From Bradyrhizobium jicamae (GTDB taxonomy: Bacteria; Pseudomonadota; Alphaproteobacteria; Rhizobiales; Xanthobacteraceae), in assembly GCF_018130215.1 (NCBI RefSeq), contig NZ_JAFCKQ010000026.1, positions 1 through 64,000 of the forward strand: a DNA stretch of 64,000 bases, given 5' to 3'. This document shows, piece by piece, positions 54,112 through 63,603 of the stretch. A program made the position numbers and the translations under genes. Every line of letters starts with the position of its first letter. Position 1 is the first letter of the stretch. The notes under the pieces were generated by a model that was not told the DNA's origin, ran no database searches, and saw nothing but the letters and a program-made list of their open reading frames with translations.

Positions 54112-54399
54112 TTAATCCTCCCCTTCGTCATAGCGCCAAAGATCGCCCCATTCTTTTTTCCATATGTTGTCGCCGTCGATCACCACGATCGCAATCTTCT
54201 TGCTGTTGGCTAGCTCGATCGCGCCACTCACAGCATCGCGGATCGGCATTTCTTCACTCGTCAGGTCTGCCGGCAACGTGGGCGACGCGGTCTTGGGGCA
54301 ATGAATAATACCGACCTGACCGTCACTCTTCTGAACCAGCGTGAGATTAATGGCATCCGGCTGGAGTTCGTCAACCTGCTCGAAGCGGTTTCTAACCAT
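54112..54399 (-). CDS. 95-aa hypothetical protein at the end of the T6SS operon
   Basis: Starts MVRNRFEQVDELQPDAINLT after an ideal GGAGGATCA site, 20 bases past the tssH stop, so it is almost certainly co-transcribed with tssH. It has an alternating strand/helix pattern: INLTLVQKSDGQVGIIHCPK, a helix DAVSGAIELANSKK, a strand IAIVVIDGD and an acidic, Trp-rich end (WKKEWGDLWRYDEGED). No known domain. An accessory, adaptor or immunity role in the T6SS is possible by position only. Confidence 0.65.
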   Translation of the reverse strand: MVRNRFEQVDELQPDAINLTLVQKSDGQVGIIHCPKTASPTLPADLTSEEMPIRDAVSGAIELANSKKIAIVVIDGDNIWKKEWGDLWRYDEGED

Positions 54400-54419
54400 T
54401 GATCCTCCGTGCGCACAAG

Positions 54420-57143
54420 TTACGCCCATTCATAAGCGAAATCGCCATTTGCTATTGTCATCTTGGCTTCCTTCAACGCTTCCTTGGCAACCGACCGTTT
54501 GAGGAATTCACGCGAAAGTGCCGGCAACAACGTATTGGTGATTATATTGTCGATCATGCGCCCGCCAGAATCCGGGTCGTTGCACATCGACACGATGTGA
54601 TCGACAACTGATTGATCGTAGACAAGGGCGGCATCGTGATTTTCGCGGATGCGCTGACCTATGCGGTCGAGCTGCAGGCGAACGATGCCTTCCAACATCT
54701 TGTTGGATAGCGGATAATAGGGAATGGAGACGATGCGCCCGAGCAGGGCCGCGGGGAACACTTTCAACAGTTCGGGCCGCAGCACCTGCGCCAACGCCTC
54801 GGAATCTGTGCGATATTTCGGATCGGCAGAAAGTCCCATGATGAGGTTGGTGCCGACGTTGGTGGTGAGGATGATCAACGTGTTCTTGAAATCGATCCGG
54901 CGACCGTTGCCATCGTCCATGAAGCCCTTGTCAAAGACCTGAAAAAAGATTTCGTGGACATCGGGGTGAGCCTTCTCGACCTCGTCGAGCAGAATAACGC
55001 TGTAAGGCTTTCTCCGCACGGCTTCGGTGAGCCGACCGCCTTCGCCGTAGCCCACGTAACCAGGCGGTGCCCCTTTGAGAGAAGACACCGTGTGCGCCTC
55101 CTGGAATTCCGACATGTTGATGACGATCATGTTCTGCTCGCCACCATAGAGCGCCTCAGCGAGGGCAAGCGCCGTCTCGGTCTTGCCGACGCCCGAGGGC
55201 CCGCATAGCATGAAAACGCCGATCGGTTTGTTGGGATTGTCAAGCTTGGCACGGCTGGTTTCAATGCGTTTGGCGATCATGGACAGACCGTGCGATTGAC
55301 CCACGACGCGCCGGTTTAGAATTTCCGGCAGGCGCAGCACGTTCTCAATCTCGTCTTTGACCATTCGACCGACTGGAATGCCGGTCCAATCGGAAACCAC
55401 CGAGGCGACCACCTGTTCATCCACATGCGCGTAGATCATCCGCTTTTCGGGATCCCGGGTCTCGAGCGCTTCGAACTTCTGGCGGAGCTGCTTGCGCGTC
55501 TCCTCCTTGTCCATGCTATCCGCGGGCGGCGGTCGTTCGGTCGAAGGCAAGTTGGCATTCGGTCGGGCACCGGCCGGCGCCGTGTCCTTGTCGTCAACGA
55601 CTTCCGAAGGACTGAGAATCTGTCGAAGCGTTCGAATCTCGGTCACAAGCCCCTGTTCGATCGCCCATTCGGCGTCAAGGCTCGCCAGTTTTTCCTTCAA
55701 TGCCGCGATTTCCGCGTCAATCGCTGCAATCGGACCGTGGTCCTCGGCCCCAACGTCACTATCGCGCACGAGCGCCGCCTTCTCCGTTTCGCGAGCGGCA
55801 ATCGCGGCCGTCGTGTCTTCTATCATGGCTGGTACGGCACTCTGGCTGATGGCGACCCGTGCCGACGCGGTATCGAGCAGCGTCACGGCCTTGTCCGGCA
55901 ACTGGCGTGCCGGGATATAGCGATGCGAGAGGTTGACGGCGGCCACGATGGCAGCATCGGAGATCCGCACCCGGTGGTGTTTCTCCATCGGACCAAGAAT
56001 TCCGCGCAGCATGTCGCAGCACGTTGCAACGTCGGGCTCGCCGACCTGAATCGGTTGAAAGCGTCGCGTCAGCGCCGGGTCCTTTTCGATATATTGGCGA
56101 TATTCGGACCAAGTCGTTGCCGCGATGGTGCGCAGCGTGCCACGGGCCAAGGCGGGTTTGAGCAGATTGGCTGCATCGCCGGTGCCGGCCGAACCGCCGG
56201 CACCAATCAACGTATGCGCTTCGTCGATAAACAGAATGATTGGAGTCGGCGACTGCTGCACTTCGTCAATCACTGAACGCAGCCGCTGCTCGAATTCACC
56301 TTTCATTGACGCGCCCGCCTGCATCAAGCCAACGTCGAGAACGCAAAGACGCACGCCGCGCAGCGGAGGCGGAACGTCGTTCGCCGCAATACGTTGCGCA
56401 AATCCCTCCACAACCGCGGTTTTGCCGACCCCAGCCTCGCCCGTGAGAATTGGATTGTTTTGTCGTCGACGCATCAACACATCAATGACCTGCCGGATCT
56501 CATCGTCGCGGCCTAGAATCGGATCCATGTCGCCCGATTTGGCCTTGGCCGTAAGATCTTGAGAAAAACGATCGAGCGCGGTCGTGCCCTTTGGTGAGGA
56601 GCCCGCTTGCGCGCCTGGCGTGCCCGCAGCAACCAATCCCGAGCCGTCCATCGGACGCAGGTTCTCTTCCTCTGACCTCAGCCATATTTTGCGGTACTCA
56701 TTGCTGAGGAGATCGACTGAGACTTTGGCAAATTCGGGCGACACATTGGTTAGGGCGCGCGCAAGCTCGCGTGATTGCAGTGCGGCGACCAGCATGTGGC
56801 CGGTACGGATCTGGGTCTCGCCAAAAAACAAGGTCGCGTAATGCCAGCCCCGGTCAAGCAATTCCATGATCGTGTTAGAGACCGCCGGCATTTCGGTCTC
56901 ATTCTTGCGAAATCCGCTCACGATGGTGGTGATATCGGTCGCCAATTTGCCGCGATCGAGCTTGAAGTGGTCAGCCGTCAACGCAAGGTCACTGCGCTCG
57001 TTCTGCAGGATGTGGCCAAGCCAGTGGGCGAGCTCGACATTGCGGTTGCCTGCTCCTTTGGCTTGACGTAGCGCCTTGAAGAATCCTTCGTAGCCGATCC
57101 GATTGAGTTTGCCTGCGACTGCCTCAAGGCTGATATCCGCCAT
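54420..57143 (-). CDS. tssH: T6SS sheath-recycling ATPase TssH/ClpV
   Basis: A 907-aa Clp/Hsp100 ATPase. An N-terminal Clp-N region (about 1-150) with GYEGFFKALRQAKGAGNRNV, first AAA module with Walker A GEAGVGKT (235-242) and Walker B ILFIDEAHTL, a middle coiled coil, second AAA module with GPSGVGKT and VILLDEVEKAHPDVHEI, and a ClpB-type C-terminal D2-small domain. ClpV disassembles contracted TssB/TssC sheaths in the cytoplasm. The gene overlaps tssG by 20 bases. Both ATPase sites look intact. Confidence 0.95.
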   Translation of the reverse strand: MADISLEAVAGKLNRIGYEGFFKALRQAKGAGNRNVELAHWLGHILQNERSDLALTADHFKLDRGKLATDITTIVSGFRKNETEMPAVSNTIMELLDRGWHYATLFFGETQIRTGHMLVAALQSRELARALTNVSPEFAKVSVDLLSNEYRKIWLRSEEENLRPMDGSGLVAAGTPGAQAGSSPKGTTALDRFSQDLTAKAKSGDMDPILGRDDEIRQVIDVLMRRRQNNPILTGEAGVGKTAVVEGFAQRIAANDVPPPLRGVRLCVLDVGLMQAGASMKGEFEQRLRSVIDEVQQSPTPIILFIDEAHTLIGAGGSAGTGDAANLLKPALARGTLRTIAATTWSEYRQYIEKDPALTRRFQPIQVGEPDVATCCDMLRGILGPMEKHHRVRISDAAIVAAVNLSHRYIPARQLPDKAVTLLDTASARVAISQSAVPAMIEDTTAAIAARETEKAALVRDSDVGAEDHGPIAAIDAEIAALKEKLASLDAEWAIEQGLVTEIRTLRQILSPSEVVDDKDTAPAGARPNANLPSTERPPPADSMDKEETRKQLRQKFEALETRDPEKRMIYAHVDEQVVASVVSDWTGIPVGRMVKDEIENVLRLPEILNRRVVGQSHGLSMIAKRIETSRAKLDNPNKPIGVFMLCGPSGVGKTETALALAEALYGGEQNMIVINMSEFQEAHTVSSLKGAPPGYVGYGEGGRLTEAVRRKPYSVILLDEVEKAHPDVHEIFFQVFDKGFMDDGNGRRIDFKNTLIILTTNVGTNLIMGLSADPKYRTDSEALAQVLRPELLKVFPAALLGRIVSIPYYPLSNKMLEGIVRLQLDRIGQRIRENHDAALVYDQSVVDHIVSMCNDPDSGGRMIDNIITNTLLPALSREFLKRSVAKEALKEAKMTIANGDFAYEWA

Positions 57144-58185
57144 TGCTCCCACCTTTCTTGCGCATTGCCGTTGCCTGGTGTTTGCGCTTGGACCTCATCC
57201 GCTCGGCGGGATTAAACCGCCCATCGCGCCGGTAGGCTTGCTTGGATGTCCAATTGGGCGCCATCCAGGTCGTCCAACCGAGTTGCCCGAATTCACCGAT
57301 TCGGATCGGCTCGGCGGAGCCCGACGGGATCGCGAGTTCTACATCCCAATCCAATTGCTCTCCGTTGTAGAAGAATACGAGATCGTTCAACGGCTCGCAC
57401 AAGTCTCCAGTCGGTAGGAACCGCATATACTGCGCAAGGTCCCTCGTGAAGATCCGCACTCTGATTTTGTCCTGCACACTGAATACGGTGCGGCCTAGCA
57501 AAGTCTCTTCGCCGAGCCTGTTGTAGCCCCTACCTAAAGTAGTCAATTCGGACGCTTCTATCACCAGTCGGCTTCCCACGAATTCCTCGACTTCCGCTCT
57601 TACATTGAAGAGACCACAAATTGCGCTTGCAAGCCGCGACGCGCATTTGGCTTGCGTACCGATCAGGCCAGCAAATCCCAGTTTTGCAGCGTCCGGCACA
57701 CTATCAAGACCTTGATAGGGCTTGGAGCCGACCCCAATCACGGAGCCAATGTAGGCAAGAAAGCGGTCAGCCTTTGGACGATCATGCTGCACGATCGGAC
57801 GAGAATCGGCCCAGGCACGGAAGAAAAGCTGGATGAACCGATGATTGAAGATATCCAGAAAGCGGGGAAAAGAATCATCTTGAGCCCGCACGTAGTGGTA
57901 GGCCTCCTCGGTGGTCGCGAGCGGAAGCGCCCCCTGTGGTCCGAGCAACCCGAGATATTTGACGAACACCTTGAGTGGCTTCGCATCATCCAGCACCACG
58001 CGGGCGAGGTTCGAGGCGGGGAAGTCCATGAAAGGTTCCTGCCCGAGTTGGACGAATTCTTCGCGACGCGCCGCACTCTCGCCGATGCGTGGGCGATGCT
58101 CGTAGGTGCGCTCAAGATGCCGCAGGACAGTGAAATAATCGAAGCGCCACGGCTCGGCTTCGAGATTGCGCACGAACTCTACCAT
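57124..58185 (-). CDS. tssG: T6SS baseplate component TssG
   Basis: A 353-aa TssG (ImpH/VasB). Landmarks: RFDYFTVLRHLERTYEHRPR at the N-terminus, EFVQLGQEPFMDFPASNLAR, the YLGLLGPQGALPLATTEEAY stretch and FNHRFIQLFFRAWADSRPIV. It joins TssF, TssE and TssK in the cytoplasmic baseplate wedge. An unusual feature is the Lys/Arg-rich C-terminal tail after about residue 310 (ERMRSKRKHQATAMRKKGGS). AGAGG lies before the ATG; it starts 19 bases after the tssF stop. Confidence 0.93.
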   Translation of the reverse strand: MVEFVRNLEAEPWRFDYFTVLRHLERTYEHRPRIGESAARREEFVQLGQEPFMDFPASNLARVVLDDAKPLKVFVKYLGLLGPQGALPLATTEEAYHYVRAQDDSFPRFLDIFNHRFIQLFFRAWADSRPIVQHDRPKADRFLAYIGSVIGVGSKPYQGLDSVPDAAKLGFAGLIGTQAKCASRLASAICGLFNVRAEVEEFVGSRLVIEASELTTLGRGYNRLGEETLLGRTVFSVQDKIRVRIFTRDLAQYMRFLPTGDLCEPLNDLVFFYNGEQLDWDVELAIPSGSAEPIRIGEFGQLGWTTWMAPNWTSKQAYRRDGRFNPAERMRSKRKHQATAMRKKGGSNGGYQP

Positions 58186-58204
58186 CGCAACCTCTCGCCG
58201 ATCA

Positions 58205-60169
58205 TCATAATGGCCTGCGCAGCCCCATACGAGGCGGCCATCGCATGATTTCGCCGCGCTCGACCGACCGGATTACAGTCTGGGTGAAATGGTTAAACCC
58301 GGAGTACTCGGCAAAGTACCGCTCCAGAACCGCACCAAGCAGGAACACACCGGTGCCCTCGAATAGCTTTTCATCAATCGTAACGGTAATCTCGATGCCG
58401 CGCGCCAATCCTGCTCCGCCATGCTGGCGGACGCGGCGCACGATCGGCCGGCTATCCACCTTACGAACGCCAGTGATGCGGCGCTCGGTCACAGCGTCGT
58501 TCATGTCTGCAAACATTGATAGAGTTTCTCGGAGTGCCTGAGCGTTGCGACCGGCACCGCGCTCCACCAAACCAAGATGATTGGTACTCAACATATTGAC
58601 AAGCCGCCACGTCACGGTACCGGTATGCGCGGTTTCGCTGCGGCTGCGCAATTGGCTAATAATTGGCTCGCGCGGCAATGTGGGGCCGGCAACACACACC
58701 AGATCCAGGGTCAAGTCGTCGACCAAGCGGAGGTCCGCACCGCCTTCTCCGATGGGCAGATGCTCGGTGAGATGGCGGTTCGAGCATAGCGCTCGGACGC
58801 TCAGCTCGGCGATGGCCGCATCATCGTCCGTGCCGCCAAGGGCGCTCAGGGAGATGAACATATCGGTCCCAGTGTAATCTGAGAACAAACCGATGCGCTT
58901 CTCCTCGACGGTGCGGCGCCGAGGCAGTCTGCGTACCGTGAAATAAAGGCCAGACCTTTGTGGTGGCGCCTCCAACGACGCCGAATAGAGCGCCTCTACC
59001 CGCACCTTTTCCCGGCCGCCCGGATAGTGAGCGTAGACGTCGAGCAAGCGATGCGGTTCATAATCAAGATAGTGGCTGCGGTCTGGAACGACCTGGTACT
59101 CATGTTGGCTCGACTTGAGCGGAATGCGGTCCGTGGTTTTTTCGAACAGGTTGATCGCCGGCGCTGCATAAAGACCGAACATTTCTGGTCGCACAGCTGT
59201 GGCAAGGCGGGCATTCACCTCATCGAAGGAGAACAAGATATCGACAGTCTTTGCTCGAATTTGCGGAAGCGCTTCGTCCAAGCGGGTCAAATTACAGCCG
59301 AGGAATTTGCGCGGAAAAGTAAAAAATTCGCGCAGCAGATCGAATCCTTCGAAGACCCGCTGATCATTTGGAAACAACGCATCCTCGCGCTCGAATCCAA
59401 TCTGATGAAGGCATTGCGCGGGCGCCGAACGGACGACGGGATCCCCGAACTCATCGAGCCAACGGAACCAGACCCCCTTGCAATGGGCAAAGATCTGCTC
59501 GTACAACGCGACCGAATCCGCTTCCGGACCAGTGAAATAAAGCGGCAGTTTGACGGTCCGACAGCCCGCAAACAACAACTCTGGCTTCTTGAGTGCGTCA
59601 AGATCGGATGGCTCATCCTCCGGACGAGCGGTCGAGCGATGCGAGAGGGTGAGCCGCATGCCCGCCATGACTTCGCGACCGACTGAAACGCCGAGTGCCT
59701 GGAGGGGCGCCGGCGAGGAGAAATATTCGGCGCCGGTCAACTGAAAGGGCCAGATTGTAATATCTGAGCACAGCCGAAAGCGGCAGGAAATTTGTCGATC
59801 GAGCTGGCGAAACGCGGCATCAAGGTACGAGCCACGAGCGACCGCGTGGCCATCCCGAAGAGCCGCGTCGCCAAAAGTCGGGTTAACCTTAACCATCATC
59901 ATCGAGGGCGTCGGCGCCAGATAATGCGGGACCAACTGCTCGAGCAGGTTGTTGGTGAATTCGGGAAACTCATGCTTTAGCTTGAGCTGGACCCGCGCGG
60001 CCAGAAACGCGGCGCCTTCGAGAAGGCCACCGATCAATGGGTCAATTCGGTCTTCCAAGATGCCGCCGAGGCGCTCAGCTACGCCCGGATATTCGTCTGC
60101 AAACTCCCGCGCCTGCTCGTTGAGCAGCCGAAGTTCCGTGTTGTAGAGATCGAGAAATTCTCGGTTCAT
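58205..60169 (-). CDS. tssF: T6SS baseplate component TssF
   Basis: A 654-aa TssF (ImpG/VasA): N-terminal FLDLYNTELRLLNEQAREFA with DEYPGVAERLGG, then FTNNLLEQLVPHYLAPTPSM and the terminal RGIEITVTIDEKLFEGTGVF with LERYFAEYSGFNHF. Length is normal. Forms the baseplate wedge with TssG. It starts 7 bases after the tssE stop. Confidence 0.94.
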   Translation of the reverse strand: MNREFLDLYNTELRLLNEQAREFADEYPGVAERLGGILEDRIDPLIGGLLEGAAFLAARVQLKLKHEFPEFTNNLLEQLVPHYLAPTPSMMMVKVNPTFGDAALRDGHAVARGSYLDAAFRQLDRQISCRFRLCSDITIWPFQLTGAEYFSSPAPLQALGVSVGREVMAGMRLTLSHRSTARPEDEPSDLDALKKPELLFAGCRTVKLPLYFTGPEADSVALYEQIFAHCKGVWFRWLDEFGDPVVRSAPAQCLHQIGFEREDALFPNDQRVFEGFDLLREFFTFPRKFLGCNLTRLDEALPQIRAKTVDILFSFDEVNARLATAVRPEMFGLYAAPAINLFEKTTDRIPLKSSQHEYQVVPDRSHYLDYEPHRLLDVYAHYPGGREKVRVEALYSASLEAPPQRSGLYFTVRRLPRRRTVEEKRIGLFSDYTGTDMFISLSALGGTDDDAAIAELSVRALCSNRHLTEHLPIGEGGADLRLVDDLTLDLVCVAGPTLPREPIISQLRSRSETAHTGTVTWRLVNMLSTNHLGLVERGAGRNAQALRETLSMFADMNDAVTERRITGVRKVDSRPIVRRVRQHGGAGLARGIEITVTIDEKLFEGTGVFLLGAVLERYFAEYSGFNHFTQTVIRSVERGEIMRWPPRMGLRRPL

Positions 60170-60176
60170 TCGACCT

Positions 60177-60725
60177 TCATCTGCGATTGATCAATATTTT
60201 GCCGCCATCGACCATGTCAGCAGTAAATTCCACCGGAGCATTGACCGGATCACACGTCAGATCGGCTCTCACGATAAATCTGATCTTGAGCTCAACAGGA
60301 TCAACACTCATGTCGCGCTCGACCCGGATCGAGGCCGCCGCAAGTCGCGGTTCATATTTGACGATCGCAGTTTTTATCTCCTCGGAGATATCACCAACCC
60401 CGACTTCGTCGATGGTGCGGTGTGTGACATCAGGAAGACCGAAATTCAGAATTGATTTTCGAACATATTCGGCTTCGCGGATGTCATCGATGGTGGATTC
60501 GAGTGCGATCGTATTGAGCAGCGCATCGAGATCGAGCGTTACCTCTCGCCGCAACATTGGCTCAGAAATGACCTGACGCACGCGCATCCGACGGCTGGCA
60601 ATAACACGCTCGCCCGCCTCGTCGCGGATGTCGACCTGCTTTTGGGCGTCTTTGGCGGCGTGAGCCGCACGAAATACATGCATGAGAGGCGGGCTAAGGC
60701 GCGTCTTGACAGTAACACGAGCCAT
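60177..60725 (-). CDS. tssE: T6SS baseplate component TssE (gp25-like)
   Basis: A 182-aa gp25/lysozyme-like baseplate protein. The core LLNTIALESTIDDIREAEYV then SILNFGLPDV and IKTAIVKYEPRL match TssE; the N-terminal 70 residues are longer and more basic than in short homologues. TssE links the baseplate to the sheath. The ATG at 60725 follows GAGGGGTGGAC; a GTG two codons upstream is possible. Confidence 0.9.
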   Translation of the reverse strand: MARVTVKTRLSPPLMHVFRAAHAAKDAQKQVDIRDEAGERVIASRRMRVRQVISEPMLRREVTLDLDALLNTIALESTIDDIREAEYVRKSILNFGLPDVTHRTIDEVGVGDISEEIKTAIVKYEPRLAAASIRVERDMSVDPVELKIRFIVRADLTCDPVNAPVEFTADMVDGGKILINRR

Positions 60726-60855
60726 GTCCACCCCTCACCGCAAGCCGAACAAACCCAACCTGAGACTAGGCCAGCAAGATGAGGCAGAAAACCCTGCGTT
60801 CCCTCGCATAGTGAAGTGGGATCTGTTCGGCAATTTGAACTGCTCCTGATCTGAC

Positions 60856-61347
60856 TTAGACTTCCTTGTGCTCGTTAATCGAAAAACCCCAGTCCACATT
60901 GCTTTCGGCGGTACCCGTCTTCGACTGCGGTTTATAAATTTCCTTGAACTTGGCGAACGACAATGCAACCGTGTCGGAGACCTGACTTGCTCCGCCTCCA
61001 TGGCCGCTGAACGCGACGTTGGTGATCAGAACATCCTCCATCTCGATGGTGAAGTACTCAAGCGGACTGTCACCACCCGCCTTGCGACAGACGAGCTTTC
61101 CCTTTTTGATATGTTCACCTTTACCACAAGCTTTGAAAAGCTTCACGGAAGCCTTATCCATATGCTTGGAAACGTGGAGTTCCGCAAAGGTCGCCTTTGA
61201 GTGACCGGACCCAACATGCCTTTGGGCGGTCGACGCCTGGTGCACGCTCCAATTCCAAGACTGCACCTCGATCCAGTCCTTGAATTTGCTATCTTGCGAC
61301 TCGCCATCAATGCCATCGAGCTTGAGAAACATGTCCGTGTCAGCCAT
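60856..61347 (-). CDS. hcp: T6SS inner-tube protein Hcp (TssD)
   Basis: A 163-aa Hcp: MADTDMFLKLDGIDGESQDS, VQSWNWSVHQ, ATFAELHVSKHMDKASVKLF and EYFTIEMEDVLITNVAFSGH, all typical of the hexamer-forming barrel. It is both the tube subunit and a secreted hallmark. AGGAG lies before the ATG. It lies between tssC and tssE, with a 111-base gap after tssC that could hold an internal promoter. Confidence 0.95.
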   Translation of the reverse strand: MADTDMFLKLDGIDGESQDSKFKDWIEVQSWNWSVHQASTAQRHVGSGHSKATFAELHVSKHMDKASVKLFKACGKGEHIKKGKLVCRKAGGDSPLEYFTIEMEDVLITNVAFSGHGGGASQVSDTVALSFAKFKEIYKPQSKTGTAESNVDWGFSINEHKEV

Positions 61348-61458
61348 TTAAATCTCCTGTAGGGTCAAATCTGAGGGATGCCGGCGTTTCCGGTGTTAAT
61401 GGGCGGATACGCTGCAGATTAGTCGCTCCCTGTTGGGCGGCCGGTTCAAGCGATCATT

Positions 61459-62958
61459 CTATTTTCCAGTCGGCAATCGCGATACCAGTCGTAGTCCGAT
61501 GTCCATTCCCTCTAACTGGAAGTGCGGCCGTAACTCGAAGGTTGCCGAATAGTAGCCAGGATTCTCTTCGTTTGGCACGATCGTGATCTGCGCCCCGGCG
61601 AGTGGCCGACGACATTTCGTGGCTTCGCTGGAATTTGCCGGGTCACCATCAATATATTCGGAGATCCAGTTCATCAGCCATCTCTCGAGTTGCTCTTTCT
61701 CGAGGTAAGATCCAACCTTGTCGCGAACCATGACTTTGAGATAGTGGGCAAAGCGGCAGCATGCGAACATATAGGGTAAGCGTGACGAAAGGTTGCTCGA
61801 TGCCGTCGCTTCCGGATTGTTCTGATATGCCTTCGGCTTGAACAGTGATTGGGCGCCAATGAAGGTGGCCCGGTCCGTGTTTTTGCGATGAATCAGCGGT
61901 ATCATACCCGCCTTGGCGAGTTCAGCCTCACGGCGATCGCTGATAGCAATTTCGGTAGGACATTTAAGATCGACGCCCCCGTCGTCAGTTGGAAACGTGT
62001 GCGAGGGAAGTTCTTCCACTTCCCCGCCCGACTGCACGCCGCGGATGCGGGCGCACCAGCCGTATTCCTTGAACGCGCGGTTGATGTTGGCGCCCATCGC
62101 ATAAGCGGCATTCATCCACGCGTATTTTTCACCCTTGTGGCCGTCCGTCTCCTCCTCGAATCCGAATTCGTCGACCGGCTCGGTCTTCGCGCCGTAAGGT
62201 AGTCTCGCAAGAACGCGCGGCATACAAAGACCTACATAACGGGCATCGTCTGAATCCCGCAGCGACTTCCAGGCGGCATATTCCGGCGTATCGAACAATT
62301 TGCTGACGTCCCGAGGATTCATCAGCTCGTTCCACGAATCCATTCCCATCAATGTTGAATCAGCGGCGGCAAAGAACGGGGCGTGCGCGGCCCCCGCAAT
62401 TTTGCTGAGATCGCGCAACAGTTGGACGTCGACGGGCAGATGGCTGAACGTATAGTCGCCGATCAGGCAGCCGTAAGGCTGCCCGCCAAGCTGACCAAAT
62501 TCCTCTTCGTAGACCCTCTTGAAGAGTGGACTTTGGTCCCAGGCGGCATTTGGGAACTGGCGCAGATGCCGGTACAGCTCGCTCTTCCCGACATTCATGA
62601 CGCGGATCTTGAGCATCGCGTCAGTCTCGGATTGAAAGACGAGATACTTGAGACCGCGCCAAGCGCTCTCAATCTGCTGAAATTCCGGTGCATGCATGAC
62701 GACGTTTAGTTGCGCCGAGAGCTTCTTGTCCAACTGGGCAATCATTTCCTCGATTGTATCGAGAACGTCCGACTTAATGAGGCTCGTGTCAGCAAGAGCC
62801 TGTTCGACCAGCGTCTTGACCGCGTTCTCGACCTCAGTGGCCGCGCGGGGCGTTCGTGGTTTGAAGCTTTGCTTCAGCAGCGATGTAAATTCGTCAGCAT
62901 CTCGGGTTTCGACTTGCCTCTCCTGGGGAGAGGAGGCCTTCACTGTCTCGGTCGCCAT
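61459..62958 (-). CDS. tssC: T6SS contractile sheath large subunit TssC
   Basis: A 499-aa TssC. Landmarks: IEEMIAQLDKKLSAQLNVVM with HAPEFQQIESAWRGLKYLV, GCLIGDYTFSHLPVDVQLLR, and the C-terminal AQITIVPNEENPGYYSATFE with LRPHFQLEGM. Polymerises with TssB into the contractile sheath. The ATG at 62958 has GGAG nine bases upstream; a GTG at 62964 is also in frame. Confidence 0.95.
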   Translation of the reverse strand: MATETVKASSPQERQVETRDADEFTSLLKQSFKPRTPRAATEVENAVKTLVEQALADTSLIKSDVLDTIEEMIAQLDKKLSAQLNVVMHAPEFQQIESAWRGLKYLVFQSETDAMLKIRVMNVGKSELYRHLRQFPNAAWDQSPLFKRVYEEEFGQLGGQPYGCLIGDYTFSHLPVDVQLLRDLSKIAGAAHAPFFAAADSTLMGMDSWNELMNPRDVSKLFDTPEYAAWKSLRDSDDARYVGLCMPRVLARLPYGAKTEPVDEFGFEEETDGHKGEKYAWMNAAYAMGANINRAFKEYGWCARIRGVQSGGEVEELPSHTFPTDDGGVDLKCPTEIAISDRREAELAKAGMIPLIHRKNTDRATFIGAQSLFKPKAYQNNPEATASSNLSSRLPYMFACCRFAHYLKVMVRDKVGSYLEKEQLERWLMNWISEYIDGDPANSSEATKCRRPLAGAQITIVPNEENPGYYSATFELRPHFQLEGMDIGLRLVSRLPTGK

Positions 62959-63002
62959 GGCCACTATCTCCAGTTGCCAGATGATGTTTCAGAATCTTCC
63001 CT

Positions 63003-63518
63003 TCAGTTCTCGCCGCCCGCTTCCGTGGGGCGATCCTTTAGAGCCGCCATGAGTTGCGGATCAGCCAACAATTTGCGAAGCGAATCTTCCGCGGCGACTT
63101 TGCCGTCCATGTACCGCATGAGATTCGCAAGTTGTTGCCGCGCCTCAAGAAGCTTCGCGAGCGCTGGCACCTGACGCGCCACCGCTGCCGGCTCGAAGTC
63201 CGCCATTTTGTTGAATTGCAGTTGCACGCCCATCTTCTCTCCGTCTCCGTCGGAGAGCTTATTGTCGACGCGGAAGCTGACGCCAGGCTGGATTGCGGCC
63301 ATTCGGGCATCAAGATTGTCCATGTCGAAGTCGAGGAACTTACGTTGGGCGATTTCCTCCTTTTCGACACCCGGAGTATTACCTGAGAGATCGGCAAGCA
63401 CCCCCATGACGAATGGAATCTCAACTTTTTCCTCGGCATTTGCCGGATTTTCGTACGTAATGTGCACGCGCGGCGGGCGATTTCGTCGGATGAATTTCTG
63501 ACCGCTATCTTTTGCCAT
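63003..63518 (-). CDS. tssB: T6SS contractile sheath small subunit TssB
   Basis: A 171-aa TssB: GQKFIRRNRPPRVHITYENP, VEIPFVMGVLADLSGN, RKFLDFDMDNLDARMAAIQP and the C-terminal RQQLANLMRYMDGKVAAED. GAGGA lies before the ATG. It is 44 bases upstream of tssC, as usual for the sheath pair. Confidence 0.95.
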   Translation of the reverse strand: MAKDSGQKFIRRNRPPRVHITYENPANAEEKVEIPFVMGVLADLSGNTPGVEKEEIAQRKFLDFDMDNLDARMAAIQPGVSFRVDNKLSDGDGEKMGVQLQFNKMADFEPAAVARQVPALAKLLEARQQLANLMRYMDGKVAAEDSLRKLLADPQLMAALKDRPTEAGGEN

Positions 63519-63603
63519 TTGGATATCCTCAATACATTAAAACTTAACGAGTAGCAGTTTTCGTCAGATTTGTCGTGTGATCCCGACCACACGTCACTCG
63601 ATC

